Assembly: GCA_002422125.1 (NCBI GenBank)
Contig: DITF01000175.1
Location: 1-13,351, forward strand
From: a bacterium UBP17_UBA6191
GTDB taxonomy: Bacteria; Muiribacteriota; UBA6191
DNA: 13,351 nt
Direction: 5' to 3'
Position numbers and translations under genes: made by a program. The notes beneath the pieces are model-generated. The model was not told where the DNA came from, searched no databases, and was given only the letters and a program-made list of their open reading frames with translations. Positions 1-8,593 of this stretch are shown here, one piece after another; within the stretch, counting starts at the first letter, position 1; each line of letters begins with the position of its first letter.

Positions 1-7
1 CCGCACA

Positions 8-910
8 TTAAAACCTCACCAGCTCCTGAAAGGATTTATATCTGGCCTCAACCATTTCGCGGGTGGCTTTAGACAATACCTCAACCCCCACACCCTGCAC
101 ATTAAAAGAACCCATTACATTGCCATAAGCTACAGCCCGTCTCAGGCTTTCTTTGGTGATTTCACCACTTTCCGCCAAAGAACCCACAAAGCCTCCGGCA
201 AAGGAATCCCCGGCTCCGGTAGGATCAATGACTTTTTCAACCGGAAATCCGGGAACACTAAATACATCGTCTCTGGAGATCAGAAGCGCTCCGTGCTCAC
301 CGCGTTTCATGATGACGGCCCTTGGTCCAAGCTCCAATACTTTACGGCCAGCATCCAAAAGATTGTCACTGCCAGTAAACAGTCGGGCTTCTCCATCGTT
401 AAAGATCAGAATATCGATTCTTGAAAGCACTTCCCTGAGCTGGGCCTGAGCTGTTTGAATCCACAGATTCATGGTATCTAAAATCTTTAACCTAGCTGTG
501 ACCTTTTGAGTCACATCGTATTGCAAAGCCGGATGGATATTTCCCAAAAACAGAAAATCGGGATTGGCGCTGGACTCACTCAATTCTGGCCTGAAATTTT
601 CAAAGACATTTAATTGAGTATCCAGAGTCATGGCCTGATCCATTTGATCATGCTCATAACGACCTTTCCAACGAAAAGTCTTTCCAGCTTCTACTTTCAA
701 CCCATCTATATTCACTCCGCGATCCTGAAAATACTGAATATGTTCGCGAGGAAAATCATGTCCTACTACCCCGACTATCGCGAGGTCTTTACAAAACAGG
801 GAACACGATGTTGCAAAGTGAGAAGCAGAGCCACCAAGGACCTCTTGAAACTCTCCGCTCGGTATTATCAAACTATCCAAAGCTATCGAACCAATGGCTG
901 TTACTGACAT
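8..910 (-). CDS. PfkB/ribokinase-family sugar or nucleoside kinase
   Basis: This 300-residue protein probably phosphorylates a sugar or nucleoside with ATP in the cytoplasm; the substrate cannot be read from sequence. The N-terminus (GSIALDS, residues 7-13) and GGSASHFATS (26-35) match the substrate-binding lid region of PfkB kinases. The PfkB signature DPTGAGDSFAGG lies at 229-240, with D235 as the expected catalytic base and GAGD as the anion hole. NDGEARLFTG (171-180) and the KRGEHGALL stretch (202-210) are also typical. The frame stays open upstream to an ATG at 1018, but I start at 910 because a GGAGG box (916-920, minus strand) sits 5 bases before that ATG, the protein then begins at the conserved first strand, and the longer form would overlap the divergent gene. 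Length is normal for the family. It is transcribed away from the long operon, so no functional link is implied. Family confidence is high; substrate is unknown. Confidence 0.9.
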   Translation of the reverse strand: MSVTAIGSIALDSLIIPSGEFQEVLGGSASHFATSCSLFCKDLAIVGVVGHDFPREHIQYFQDRGVNIDGLKVEAGKTFRWKGRYEHDQMDQAMTLDTQLNVFENFRPELSESSANPDFLFLGNIHPALQYDVTQKVTARLKILDTMNLWIQTAQAQLREVLSRIDILIFNDGEARLFTGSDNLLDAGRKVLELGPRAVIMKRGEHGALLISRDDVFSVPGFPVEKVIDPTGAGDSFAGGFVGSLAESGEITKESLRRAVAYGNVMGSFNVQGVGVEVLSKATREMVEARYKSFQELVRF

Positions 911-1010
911 CAAAACCTCCAGGCCAAAGAAGCGCGGATTATAACCTAGAATAACCCCATACCACAAATCGTATTCCCGTGATATCCTGCGAATTCTCAG
1001 CGGAACCACC
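911..1010. promoter_or_regulatory. Divergent intergenic region between the kinase and the long plus-strand operon
   Basis: These 100 bases are the only sizeable non-coding stretch in the window and must carry promoters for both directions. The minus-strand promoter is listed separately. For the plus strand I see only weak candidates: TAGAAT (947-952), close to a -10 box but with no matching -35, and an extended -10-like TGATATCCT (980-988). I found no clear operator palindrome and no terminator. That the nine-gene plus-strand run starts here is inferred from gene arrangement. Confidence 0.5.
938..967 (-). promoter_or_regulatory. Probable sigma70-type promoter for the PfkB kinase
   Basis: Read on the minus strand, 938-943 is a perfect TATAAT -10 box. 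With an 18-base spacer, 962-967 reads TTGTGG, which matches the first three bases of the TTGACA -35 consensus. Transcription would start about 20 bases before the ATG at 910, leaving a short leader that contains the GGAGG ribosome site at 916-920. The -10 is strong and the -35 weak. Confidence 0.5.
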
Positions 1011-3077
1011 ATGGCCATAATTGTTGTACGATTTCAGAAGATGATTTTTAAGCTTTTTGCTGCCTTCCTATTCCTAATTTTTTTCAGCATGGTACCACTA
1101 GGATGGTACTCAATATCGGTTCAGGAAAAGCTTGTACAGTCCTATGTACAAAAGACCAACGATGCTTTTGTAAGGTTTATTGGGTTTCAGGTTTTTACCA
1201 TCATTGCCAAAACCAAGTCGGTTCTGGATATTTACTCAAGGCTGGGAGAGATTCAGGATCTGGATGAGGACAGAGCATCAAGAACCCTGATAGAACTGGT
1301 AGAAAATGACATGCTCTTTACGGGAGCCGGAATCTATTCCGCACGAAAAACTCTCATCGCCCATACCGAAAATTTCCAACCACCCGCCAATCTGGAGCAT
1401 CTGTTTTCCCAGACTTTGTTGCATCAATATGGAATCTCTCTTTTTGAAAACATTGAAGAAGAATTACAAACCGTAAATACAACGCACAAGGGCGCGGCTG
1501 AATTCCGAACTCTGATTCGAAATCAGGGGCAGGTACTGGGAGCTTTGATTGTTCAGCTCAACATGGATTACTTTCGCCGATCGCTTGATGAAATCAAGGA
1601 TTTTTTTGACAATACCAATGAGTACGCCTCCATTTACATTTTGGATGAGACTCAAAGAATTATTGCCTCGTCCAAAGATTCAACTCTGGAAGCCGGAAAG
1701 GTATTCCCCCCGCATTTACTGTTGGATCACAATCTTTACCTTAAAGATCTTCAGGACTATTACCGCTCCAAAGACACTCCACCCTGGAAAGTCCTTTTTC
1801 TTCCCAAGGGTAGCGCCTATGAAAACATCAAAGAATACAAGCAGAACTTCCGATATTTTCTGATATTTTACCTGATTGTGGCAGCCATTTTAGGCTGGAG
1901 AATTGCCAAAAAAATTACCAACCCATTAAGAAAACTGGTTGAGTCCAGTGAAAAAATTTCTCGGGGCAATCTGGAAATGCGCATCACCCCGGAAACCACT
2001 GATGAAATTGGCGAACTCGCCATTAAGTTTGATGTGATGAGGGTCAATCTCAGGGACTACCAGAACCACCTCAAGAAAAAAATTCTAGAACTTCAGACCT
2101 TGTATCAGGTGGGTACAATTGTGTCCAAGGAGCTTGATTTTCGCACCCTTTTGAAGACCATTCTGGATACAGTAGTCGATGTAATGGCCGCAGACAAAGG
2201 CTCAATTTTACTGCACGACCCCAAGACCCAGACCTTAAAAATTGCCATGGCCAAGGGATTAAAACGCGAAGTGATTCAAAAAACCAGTCTGGCAGTTGGT
2301 GAGAGCGTAGCTGGTCATGTATTTCAGACCCAGCAACCCATGTTAGTCATGGATACAACCAAGAGTCCCGAGTTTCATAAAATTAAAAAAGATCAGGTCA
2401 ATCCGGGAACCATGCTATCTGTGCCCCTGATTAGCAATGAAAGACCACTTGGAGTTCTAAATATCTCCAAGTCCATGGCTTACAGCTTTAATGATCAGGA
2501 CCTTAAACTGTTTCAGGCCATAGCCAATCTGTGTGCCACCGCCATTGACAATGCCCGCCTGTATAAATTAGCGATTACTGACGAGCTAACCGGGCTGTTT
2601 ATCCGGCGATTTTTTTTCCAGCACCTCGAACAGCTTTTGCAGACCACAAATCGCCCATTTTCAATTATCACCTTGGATATTGATCATTTTAAGGCCTTTA
2701 ACGATACCCACGGCCATTCCGTAGGTGATGAGGTTTTGATTCATGTGGCGAATCTTTTGCACCAGGCCATTCGCGATCATGATATTCCCTGCCGCCTTGG
2801 GGGGGAAGAGTTCTGCATCATTTGCCCCAATCAAACCTCAAGAGATGCTGAGATCCCTGCGAATCGTATTCGCAGCATGATAGAATCTACCCCATTAATA
2901 TCTGCTTCGGGCAAAGAGTTAAAAGTTACCGTGTCTTTGGGAGTTTGTGAAATTGGTCCTGATCGAAGTATTCAAAAGCTTTATGACAATGCAGACAAAG
3001 CCTTGTACGCCAGCAAGGATGCGGGACGGAACCGAGTGACTCTCTACTCTGATATCAAAGATCTTAATCAGGAATAA
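1011..3077 (+). CDS. Membrane sensor diguanylate cyclase (periplasmic sensor-HAMP-GAF-GGDEF)
   Basis: This 688-residue protein should make c-di-GMP from two GTP in response to an extracytoplasmic signal. Visible order: membrane helix about 11-33; extracytoplasmic sensor about 40-278, probably Cache-like; second helix about 281-298; HAMP about 299-350 with the typical P at 305 and DEIGEL at 331-336; a linker helix; GAF about 374-518; GGDEF about 522-683 beginning DELTGLF. The active-site motif is GGEEF at 597-601, one of the two active variants. An RxxD inhibitory site (R588-D591) lies exactly five residues before it, so product feedback is expected. LDIDHFKAFNDTHGH (555-569) carries the metal- and GTP-binding residues. 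The start is uncertain: ATG at 1011 has only a weak upstream purine run, and ATG at 1041 would still keep the first helix. It heads the plus-strand run and is followed after one base by a membrane protein with a degenerate GGDEF. Confidence 0.95.
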   Translation: MAIIVVRFQKMIFKLFAAFLFLIFFSMVPLGWYSISVQEKLVQSYVQKTNDAFVRFIGFQVFTIIAKTKSVLDIYSRLGEIQDLDEDRASRTLIELVENDMLFTGAGIYSARKTLIAHTENFQPPANLEHLFSQTLLHQYGISLFENIEEELQTVNTTHKGAAEFRTLIRNQGQVLGALIVQLNMDYFRRSLDEIKDFFDNTNEYASIYILDETQRIIASSKDSTLEAGKVFPPHLLLDHNLYLKDLQDYYRSKDTPPWKVLFLPKGSAYENIKEYKQNFRYFLIFYLIVAAILGWRIAKKITNPLRKLVESSEKISRGNLEMRITPETTDEIGELAIKFDVMRVNLRDYQNHLKKKILELQTLYQVGTIVSKELDFRTLLKTILDTVVDVMAADKGSILLHDPKTQTLKIAMAKGLKREVIQKTSLAVGESVAGHVFQTQQPMLVMDTTKSPEFHKIKKDQVNPGTMLSVPLISNERPLGVLNISKSMAYSFNDQDLKLFQAIANLCATAIDNARLYKLAITDELTGLFIRRFFFQHLEQLLQTTNRPFSIITLDIDHFKAFNDTHGHSVGDEVLIHVANLLHQAIRDHDIPCRLGGEEFCIICPNQTSRDAEIPANRIRSMIESTPLISASGKELKVTVSLGVCEIGPDRSIQKLYDNADKALYASKDAGRNRVTLYSDIKDLNQE

Positions 3078-3078
3078 C

Positions 3079-4416
3079 ATGAGTTTTGCGAACAAAATCA
3101 CAGTTTTAATTCTGAATTTCCTGATTCTGGGTGGCTTCTATCTATTGGCAGCAACTTTTCTAGCCGAAGATCTGAAATTTGAGTTCCTGAAGTTTTTTGT
3201 GTTTTTTCTGCCTTTCTATTTTATTCTGGATGGAATCAAAACCTACTTTTCAACCCGTTATGAGCAAAGAGTTTTAATTTATTTGCGCAAATTGGCCTTG
3301 GCCGACGGCAAGGATGTTGAGGAAGTAGGCGACAATGACCCCCTTCATGACTTTTATTTACATTTTCTGGCGGTCTTAGACAAGCTCTTAAAGCCCACCG
3401 AGAGACCAAATCAGGTTCGTGAACTGCCAATTCCTTCCATCCACAAAATTCTGTCTGACCCAAGCAAGGGATTTCGCCAGAAGGCCTCGGAGTATCTTCA
3501 GGTAATCAAATTGATGACACCCAACTCAGAGCTGTTTTTGTTTGGGGTCAGCCGTGACAGAATCCATTTGATTGAATTTGAGGGTACAGAAGAAATCTCC
3601 CGTGAAAAGCTCAGGCAGATGGCGAACTGGTCCATGCCTTTTTCCTGGCGATCGGACTTCTCGGGTCGTTGTTACAGTGACGGGCAGGCAATTCTGACCA
3701 ATGAGTTAAAAAGTGATCCCAATCTAGGGCAGTTTTTGTCTGAGTCTAATCCTAACCTGCCCATTTATGGAGCTATTTTTCCTCTAGGGATTGCCGGGGA
3801 TATCCGTGGATTTCTTTGGATTCGTGATGGGGCCCAGGCCTTGGAAACCATGGAGATGCAAAAACAACAGTACCTTTTTGCCACCAGACTTTTGTATGAC
3901 CATCTACAGACTCGATCCCAGTTTTTAAGCTTTGATAAGCCCAATTTTGAAGATGTCTATCTCCATTTTGAATCTCAATCCCGTCTCATGATCCAAATGG
4001 GGCGGACGCAAAAATCCCCCATTACCATGATCCTGTTTTACTTAAAAGTAACCGATACCCAAAAGGTCGGGCCAGCTTTGGATAAACTGGTGGCCAGTAT
4101 TTTGGAACATCTCCCTGCCATGTCCACGGTTACCAGAGAATTTAACCTGATCAATTGTTGTGTTTATGGCCCGGAACGGGAAAGCATTCTTTTGCAAACA
4201 GCCAAAGTGGTGCATACCATGACACACTGGCTACACACGGGGCATGAAAAAGAGCAAATTTTTACCCTGCCTCCCAAACCCCCTGTGGGCGAAATATATG
4301 CCGGAATGGTATATCGTATTCCCGAACAGCTAACCTTTGATAACCTTTTAGACAAAGCAAGAGAAGCGCTCAAGTCTGCTATCGCCGCTGGGCCCAACCT
4401 GATTCGCAGTATTTAG
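3079..4416 (+). CDS. Two-helix membrane protein with GAF-like and degenerate GGDEF-like domains
   Basis: This 445-residue protein has no family I can name. Two hydrophobic helices (about 6-28 and 35-52) put the rest in the cytoplasm. Residues about 133-275 look like a GAF domain: SGRCYSDGQAILTNELKSDP followed by a GAIFPLGIAGDIRGFLWIRD strand pair parallels the GAF of the gene upstream. Residues about 288-442 align by eye with a GGDEF domain: SPITMILFYLKV corresponds to the strand before the metal site, and LLDKAREALKSAIAAGPN to the terminal ADKALYxAKxxGRN helix. The catalytic GGEEF is replaced by VTREF (about 351-355), and the metal-binding Asp of the first strand is also missing, so no cyclase activity is expected. 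It starts one base after the cyclase stop, with AGGAA upstream. It may be a partner or receptor of that cyclase; this is inference. The GGDEF relationship is likely but not proven. Confidence 0.75.
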   Translation: MSFANKITVLILNFLILGGFYLLAATFLAEDLKFEFLKFFVFFLPFYFILDGIKTYFSTRYEQRVLIYLRKLALADGKDVEEVGDNDPLHDFYLHFLAVLDKLLKPTERPNQVRELPIPSIHKILSDPSKGFRQKASEYLQVIKLMTPNSELFLFGVSRDRIHLIEFEGTEEISREKLRQMANWSMPFSWRSDFSGRCYSDGQAILTNELKSDPNLGQFLSESNPNLPIYGAIFPLGIAGDIRGFLWIRDGAQALETMEMQKQQYLFATRLLYDHLQTRSQFLSFDKPNFEDVYLHFESQSRLMIQMGRTQKSPITMILFYLKVTDTQKVGPALDKLVASILEHLPAMSTVTREFNLINCCVYGPERESILLQTAKVVHTMTHWLHTGHEKEQIFTLPPKPPVGEIYAGMVYRIPEQLTFDNLLDKAREALKSAIAAGPNLIRSI

Positions 4417-4425
4417 AGGATTATT

Positions 4426-6297
4426 ATGGCCGGATTTTATGTAACTACCCCAATTTATTATGTCAATGGTGACCCGCATATTGGTACGGCCTTCACGACC
4501 CTAATAGCCGATTCACTGGCTCGATACCACAAAAGTCTTGGAGAAGCCGTGAGGTTCACCACCGGAACCGATGAACATGCGCAAAAGGTTTATGAACTAG
4601 CCCTGCAAAACAACCGCACTCCGCTGGAGCACACCGACATTTATTCCAAGCGATTTATGGATGCCTGGGCTGAGCTTGACATTCAGTATGATGATTTTAT
4701 CCGTACTACCGAGGAACGGCACAAAAACATGGTGACAGCCTGTGTGCAAAAACTCATGGACAAAGGCATTGTCTACAAGGGTCTATATAAGGGCTGGTAC
4801 TGTAAATGGGATGAAACTTTTTATCCAGAGTCCAAGGTTGATCCTGAGCGCATTAAACCTGGGGCTGCCCGACCATTGCAGTATATTGAGGAAGAAAACT
4901 ATTTTTTTAGGCTTTCCTCCTTTAATCAGGCCCTCTTGGATCACTATGCCAGTCATCCTGACTTTGTTTTGCCCGGGTTTAGAAGAAATGAGATGATCGC
5001 CATCCTTGAGCAAGGTCTTGAAGATATCTCCATATCCAGAATTGGTGGTAAATGGGGTATTCCCATGCCCGGTGATCATAACCATGTGATTTATGTCTGG
5101 ATTGAAGCCTTGATGAATTACCTCACTTCAGCCGGATACTTGCAGGATGAGACTCTTTACAAAACCTTTTGGCCAGCAGCCGTTCAAGTGGTGGGTAAGG
5201 ATATTTTGAAGTTTCATGCCATTATTTGGCCAGCAATTTTAATGGCTTTGGAACTACCCCTTCCGACCACAGTACTGACTCATGGATTTATTCTGGTGGA
5301 TGGGCAAAAAATGAGTAAAAGTCTTGGCAATGTGCAAGATCCATTGGATTTGGCCCGAACCTTTGGTTCAGATGCCCTACGATTTGGCATCCTGCGGGAA
5401 ATCTCAATTGGACAGGACGGAAACTTTGATACCCATATTTTAAGCAAACGCTACCATAGTGAATTGGCCAATGATTTAGGCAATCTGATCCAAAGACTAT
5501 TAAGTATTGCCAAAAAACATCTGGATTCAGAGATCAAAAGACCGAATGCCCTAAGCCTGAATCTTCAAGGTAAATTTTCTGAAAGCATCCAGAATGTCTA
5601 CAAAAACCACATGGATAAACTTGCTATCAACCAAGCCCTGGAAACACTTTGGGCCGAGGTGAAAAATCTCAATCGGGTGGTGGATGAAACCAAACCCTGG
5701 GCTTTAGCAAAAGCCGAGGACAAAACACCACTGGCAAACCTTTTGTGGGAATTGTTTGATGCTATCAGAGCCTTAAGTCATGCTTTGTATCCCTTTATTC
5801 CCAAAACCGCTACCGCTCTTTTGTCTGCCCTTGATCCGCAGCAAAAACCGAACTTAGCCCGGGCCGAAATTGGTTTGTTGCCTGAAATCTTTGTACTTCA
5901 GGATATTCCCATTCTGTTTCCACGAATTGAAGAGGAAAAACCAAAAGTTAGCACACCTCCCAAGCCAAAACAGGACCTTATCTCAATTGATGACTTCCAA
6001 AAAATCAAACTTGAGCTTGTCACAGTCCTAGAGGCCAGACTTCATCCCGATGCTGAAAAGCTCTTGATTCTCACCCTGTCTACCTCAGGCGGAAAAAAGC
6101 AGGTCGTTTCTGGTATTGCCAACTTCTACAAACCAGAAGAGGTGCTGGGAAAACAAGTGGTTTTTGTGAAAAATCTCGAGCCCGTGGAATTAAGAGGAGT
6201 TCTCTCCGAAGGCATGATTCTGGCAGCCTCCAACAAAAAGGAACTCGGCCTTATATCTGTGGACAAACCCGTTCAGGAAGGAAGCAAGGTTTCATGA
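4426..6297 (+). CDS. metG: Methionyl-tRNA synthetase with C-terminal tRNA-binding domain
   Basis: This class I aminoacyl-tRNA synthetase charges tRNA-Met, including the initiator, in the cytoplasm. At 623 residues it is the length expected for a form with an appended C-terminal domain. The HIGH-type motif is HIGT at 18-21 and the KMSKS loop is exact at 295-299. The FTTGTDEHAQK stretch (44-54) and the WIEALMNYLTSAGY segment (225-238) are characteristic. Residues about 523-623 form an EMAP/Trbp111-like OB-fold (HPDAEKLLIL, VVSGIANFY, LSEGMILAAS) that binds tRNA and usually dimerises the enzyme. In the insert where many family members have zinc-binding cysteine pairs, only C126 (GWYCKWDETF) remains, so the zinc knuckle appears lost, as in several known bacterial MetRS. 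GAGG stands 7 bases before the ATG. Its last four bases overlap the start of the TatD gene, a pairing seen in many bacteria. Confidence 0.97.
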   Translation: MAGFYVTTPIYYVNGDPHIGTAFTTLIADSLARYHKSLGEAVRFTTGTDEHAQKVYELALQNNRTPLEHTDIYSKRFMDAWAELDIQYDDFIRTTEERHKNMVTACVQKLMDKGIVYKGLYKGWYCKWDETFYPESKVDPERIKPGAARPLQYIEEENYFFRLSSFNQALLDHYASHPDFVLPGFRRNEMIAILEQGLEDISISRIGGKWGIPMPGDHNHVIYVWIEALMNYLTSAGYLQDETLYKTFWPAAVQVVGKDILKFHAIIWPAILMALELPLPTTVLTHGFILVDGQKMSKSLGNVQDPLDLARTFGSDALRFGILREISIGQDGNFDTHILSKRYHSELANDLGNLIQRLLSIAKKHLDSEIKRPNALSLNLQGKFSESIQNVYKNHMDKLAINQALETLWAEVKNLNRVVDETKPWALAKAEDKTPLANLLWELFDAIRALSHALYPFIPKTATALLSALDPQQKPNLARAEIGLLPEIFVLQDIPILFPRIEEEKPKVSTPPKPKQDLISIDDFQKIKLELVTVLEARLHPDAEKLLILTLSTSGGKKQVVSGIANFYKPEEVLGKQVVFVKNLEPVELRGVLSEGMILAASNKKELGLISVDKPVQEGSKVS

Positions 6298-7079
6298 CAC
6301 CAGAGCTATTGTTTGATACCCACTGCCACCTTTATAACAACCGCTACGAGCAGGATAGGGACGAGGTTTTAAACGAGTGCCAGCAAAATATGGCCGGGTG
6401 GATCAATATCGGGGCCGATCTGATGACCTCCATAAGCTGTAAAGAATTGACGCTAAAATTTCCCGACAAATCAAGATTTACGGCTGGCATTCATCCGCAT
6501 GATACCGAAGAAGCCAAAGATGAAGATCTTTTGGAAATTGAGAATCTACTCAAAGAACCTCTGTGTGTGGCGGCTGGTGAAATGGGATTGGACTATTTTT
6601 ATAAACACAGTCAACCCGAGCGACAAAAAGAACTATTTAAAGCCCAGCTCTTGCTGGCAAAAAATCATGGACTACCCACGGTCATTCATGTTCGTGACGC
6701 TTTTGATGATTTTTTTGAAGTCATTGACTCTGTAGGCTACTACAAGGGGGTCGTACACTGTTTTACCGGTGGACTTAAGGAAGGTAAGGCTGTAACTGAA
6801 CGGGGACTTATGGTGTCCTTTGGTGGCATGTTGACCTTTTCAAACACACAGGACATCCAAAATGCCGCACGGGAACTGCCTATGCAATCCATTCTTTTGG
6901 AAACAGACAGCCCCTATCTTGCTCCTATTCCCCATCGAGGCCGTAGAAATCATCCCCGATATGTGGAATTTGCTGGTCTGAAATTGGCAGAATTAAAGGC
7001 CATGGACCCTAAAATGGTATTTTCACAAGCCTTACAAAATGCCAAGGACCTGTTTGGCCTGGAGTTTTTGAATCCATGA
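6294..7079 (+). CDS. TatD/YcfH-family metal-dependent hydrolase (putative 3'-5' DNase)
   Basis: This 261-residue TIM-barrel hydrolase is of normal length. Family members are metal-dependent nucleases, and some also show D-aminoacyl-tRNA deacylase activity. Metal ligands are all in place: H10 and H12 in FDTHCHL, E96 in GEMGLDY, H132 in VIHVRDA, H155 in VVHCFTG, and D205 in LLETDSPYLAP. The RRNHPRYV segment (217-224) is also typical. The start overlaps the metG stop as ATGA, and a purine-rich GGAAGGAAG run within the end of metG can serve as its ribosome site, so translation is probably coupled. The gene next to metS in Bacillus (yabD) belongs to the same family, which supports a conserved neighbourhood. 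The family is certain; which TatD paralog this is, and the physiological substrate, are not. Confidence 0.95.
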   Translation: MTPELLFDTHCHLYNNRYEQDRDEVLNECQQNMAGWINIGADLMTSISCKELTLKFPDKSRFTAGIHPHDTEEAKDEDLLEIENLLKEPLCVAAGEMGLDYFYKHSQPERQKELFKAQLLLAKNHGLPTVIHVRDAFDDFFEVIDSVGYYKGVVHCFTGGLKEGKAVTERGLMVSFGGMLTFSNTQDIQNAARELPMQSILLETDSPYLAPIPHRGRRNHPRYVEFAGLKLAELKAMDPKMVFSQALQNAKDLFGLEFLNP

Positions 7080-8593
7080 GACTTTTGGGCCTTTGGTTAC
7101 TTCTCTTGTCTTTCCTCTCCCCCTGTTTTTCCCAAAGCGCGGAGCTAATGCGACAATTCCGCAAGATGCCCCGCGAAAAATCCAACTGGCAGCCGCTTTT
7201 GGATGCCTTGATGCAGGAAGGCGATCGGCAAAAGGTTTTAGAAGTAGCCCAGGAAATTTTAAAGGTCGATGTTTTGTATGCCTATGCTATGGGTAAACAT
7301 GCATATCTTTTGCTGGTTCATAGTAAAAAAGAAGAGGAAGCCAAAAAGGCCGCCCAAAGGACCTTGAATTATTTTAATGGCAATGTAGATGCTTTACACA
7401 CACTGGCCTGGTACCACTATCTAAACAAAGACTATGCAGCATCGTATCGCCATTTTCGTGAAATTCGCGACAAAGAGATTTTAGACTTTGAACTTCAGTA
7501 TCACTGGGGACTGTCTGCCTGGAAAGCCTTAAAACCAGAAGAAGCCATGGCCCACTTTCGGATTGCCCTAAAACTGGAACCCAACAATCTCCCCTGTCTT
7601 TTAAGTGTGGCCCTGTTTTTGGAGGAACGGCAAAGACCAAAACAGGCTGTAGCCATGTACAATAGGGCCCTGCAACACTCTCCCGAATCTGGGCCCTTAA
7701 GAGAATTTATTACCGACAAACTACGCTCGATTTTGCCGGCCTACCAAAAGGTTGAAGGGGTCGAAACCACCCTTGAACCTGCTGAAGACACCGATCGATT
7801 CCGTAGCCTCTTAGCCAGATACGGGCGGGCTGAAACTCTGGCCCCACAAAATATTCCTGCTCCCATGCCCACGGTATCTAATGCCCCAAGCCCAAGAACT
7901 ACCCCCGCCAGAGCCAGACCATTGCTAAAGTCCAAGCCTTTGACTCAATCCAGTACCACCTCAAATAATCCTTTTCATCAACCCATATTACAAAAAGTTT
8001 ACGAAGAAAAACGGGCTGAATCCGAAACTCTTGGTCAGGAGCAATATCATAATCTCGGGGAACTTTTTTTACGGGAAGGTCTGAAACGCGACGCGATTGC
8101 TGAACTCGAAACTGCCATCAGCCTGAATCGCTCTAACCCCACGGCTCGATCTGCCCGCACCTTGCTTGATTCGGCCTATGAGCTGCCAGAGATTTCCCTG
8201 ATCCAAAGAATTGATGCCCTGTTTCAAATCGCCGAGGACTTTTATAAACGAGATTCACGAATCCTATCTCGCTACCTGTTTCAAAAGATTCTGCTTTTAG
8301 ATGAAAAACATCCCAAGTCGCGAAAAAATCTGGCCTATATCTATCTTGAGCTCAACCAGCCTGTCAGTGCCCTGCCCATTTTAGATGCCCTGATTGAAGA
8401 ATATCCCCAATATCAGGAAGCCTTGATTCTGCATGGTTATTGTATGGCCAGACTAAGAAGATTCAAAGAAGCCTCCAACAGCTTAAGGCAAGCCGCCGAA
8501 TTAGGTGGTGGGCTTAGCTATTCCTCAGAGTATGCCAGCCAGATTCAGGAGTTGATCCGTGCCTACGAAAAACCTCTTCCCGAGCTGGAGTAA
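7076..8593 (+). CDS. Exported TPR-repeat protein
   Basis: This 505-residue protein has helical TPR-like repeats and an N-terminal signal peptide: R2, a hydrophobic core at 3-14, then a likely signal peptidase I site around 20-22 (FSQSAE). It is therefore expected in the periplasm or on the cell surface. Repeats are visible in about 65-205, for example EEAMAHFRIALKLEPN (155-170) and PKQAVAMYNRALQHSPE (188-204), and again in about 325-480, for example KRDAIAELETAISLNRSN (337-354) and QPVSALPILDALIEEYPQ (428-445). Between the two lobes lies a flexible linker rich in Pro, Ser and Thr (about 256-300). C17 is preceded by LSP, a poor lipobox, so a lipoprotein is unlikely. The start is a 4-base ATGA overlap with the TatD gene. 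TPR proteins are scaffolds; partner and process are unknown. Confidence 0.85.
   Translation: MRLLGLWLLLLSFLSPCFSQSAELMRQFRKMPREKSNWQPLLDALMQEGDRQKVLEVAQEILKVDVLYAYAMGKHAYLLLVHSKKEEEAKKAAQRTLNYFNGNVDALHTLAWYHYLNKDYAASYRHFREIRDKEILDFELQYHWGLSAWKALKPEEAMAHFRIALKLEPNNLPCLLSVALFLEERQRPKQAVAMYNRALQHSPESGPLREFITDKLRSILPAYQKVEGVETTLEPAEDTDRFRSLLARYGRAETLAPQNIPAPMPTVSNAPSPRTTPARARPLLKSKPLTQSSTTSNNPFHQPILQKVYEEKRAESETLGQEQYHNLGELFLREGLKRDAIAELETAISLNRSNPTARSARTLLDSAYELPEISLIQRIDALFQIAEDFYKRDSRILSRYLFQKILLLDEKHPKSRKNLAYIYLELNQPVSALPILDALIEEYPQYQEALILHGYCMARLRRFKEASNSLRQAAELGGGLSYSSEYASQIQELIRAYEKPLPELE
8547..8561 (+). promoter_or_regulatory. Ribosome binding site and GTG start for the pgeF-like gene
   Basis: AGGAG at 8547-8551, a 7-base spacer and GTG at 8559-8561 lie inside the coding end of the TPR gene. 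This is better spaced than the alternative GGAG (8587-8590) and TTG (8595-8597) and decides the start used here. Confidence 0.55.

Noticed and set aside
614..907. Plus-strand open frame of 97 residues antisense to the kinase
   Set aside because: It is wholly antisense to conserved kinase sequence and has no recognisable domain or ribosome site.
911..1018. N-terminal extension of the PfkB kinase to the ATG at 1018 (minus strand)
   Set aside because: It would overlap the divergent gene and run through the TATAAT and GGAGG signals. The family's first conserved strand starts right after the Met at 910.
7076..7141. Lipoprotein signal (LSPC) in the TPR protein
   Set aside because: Proline just before the cysteine does not fit a lipobox, and a normal signal peptidase I site follows at about residues 20-22.
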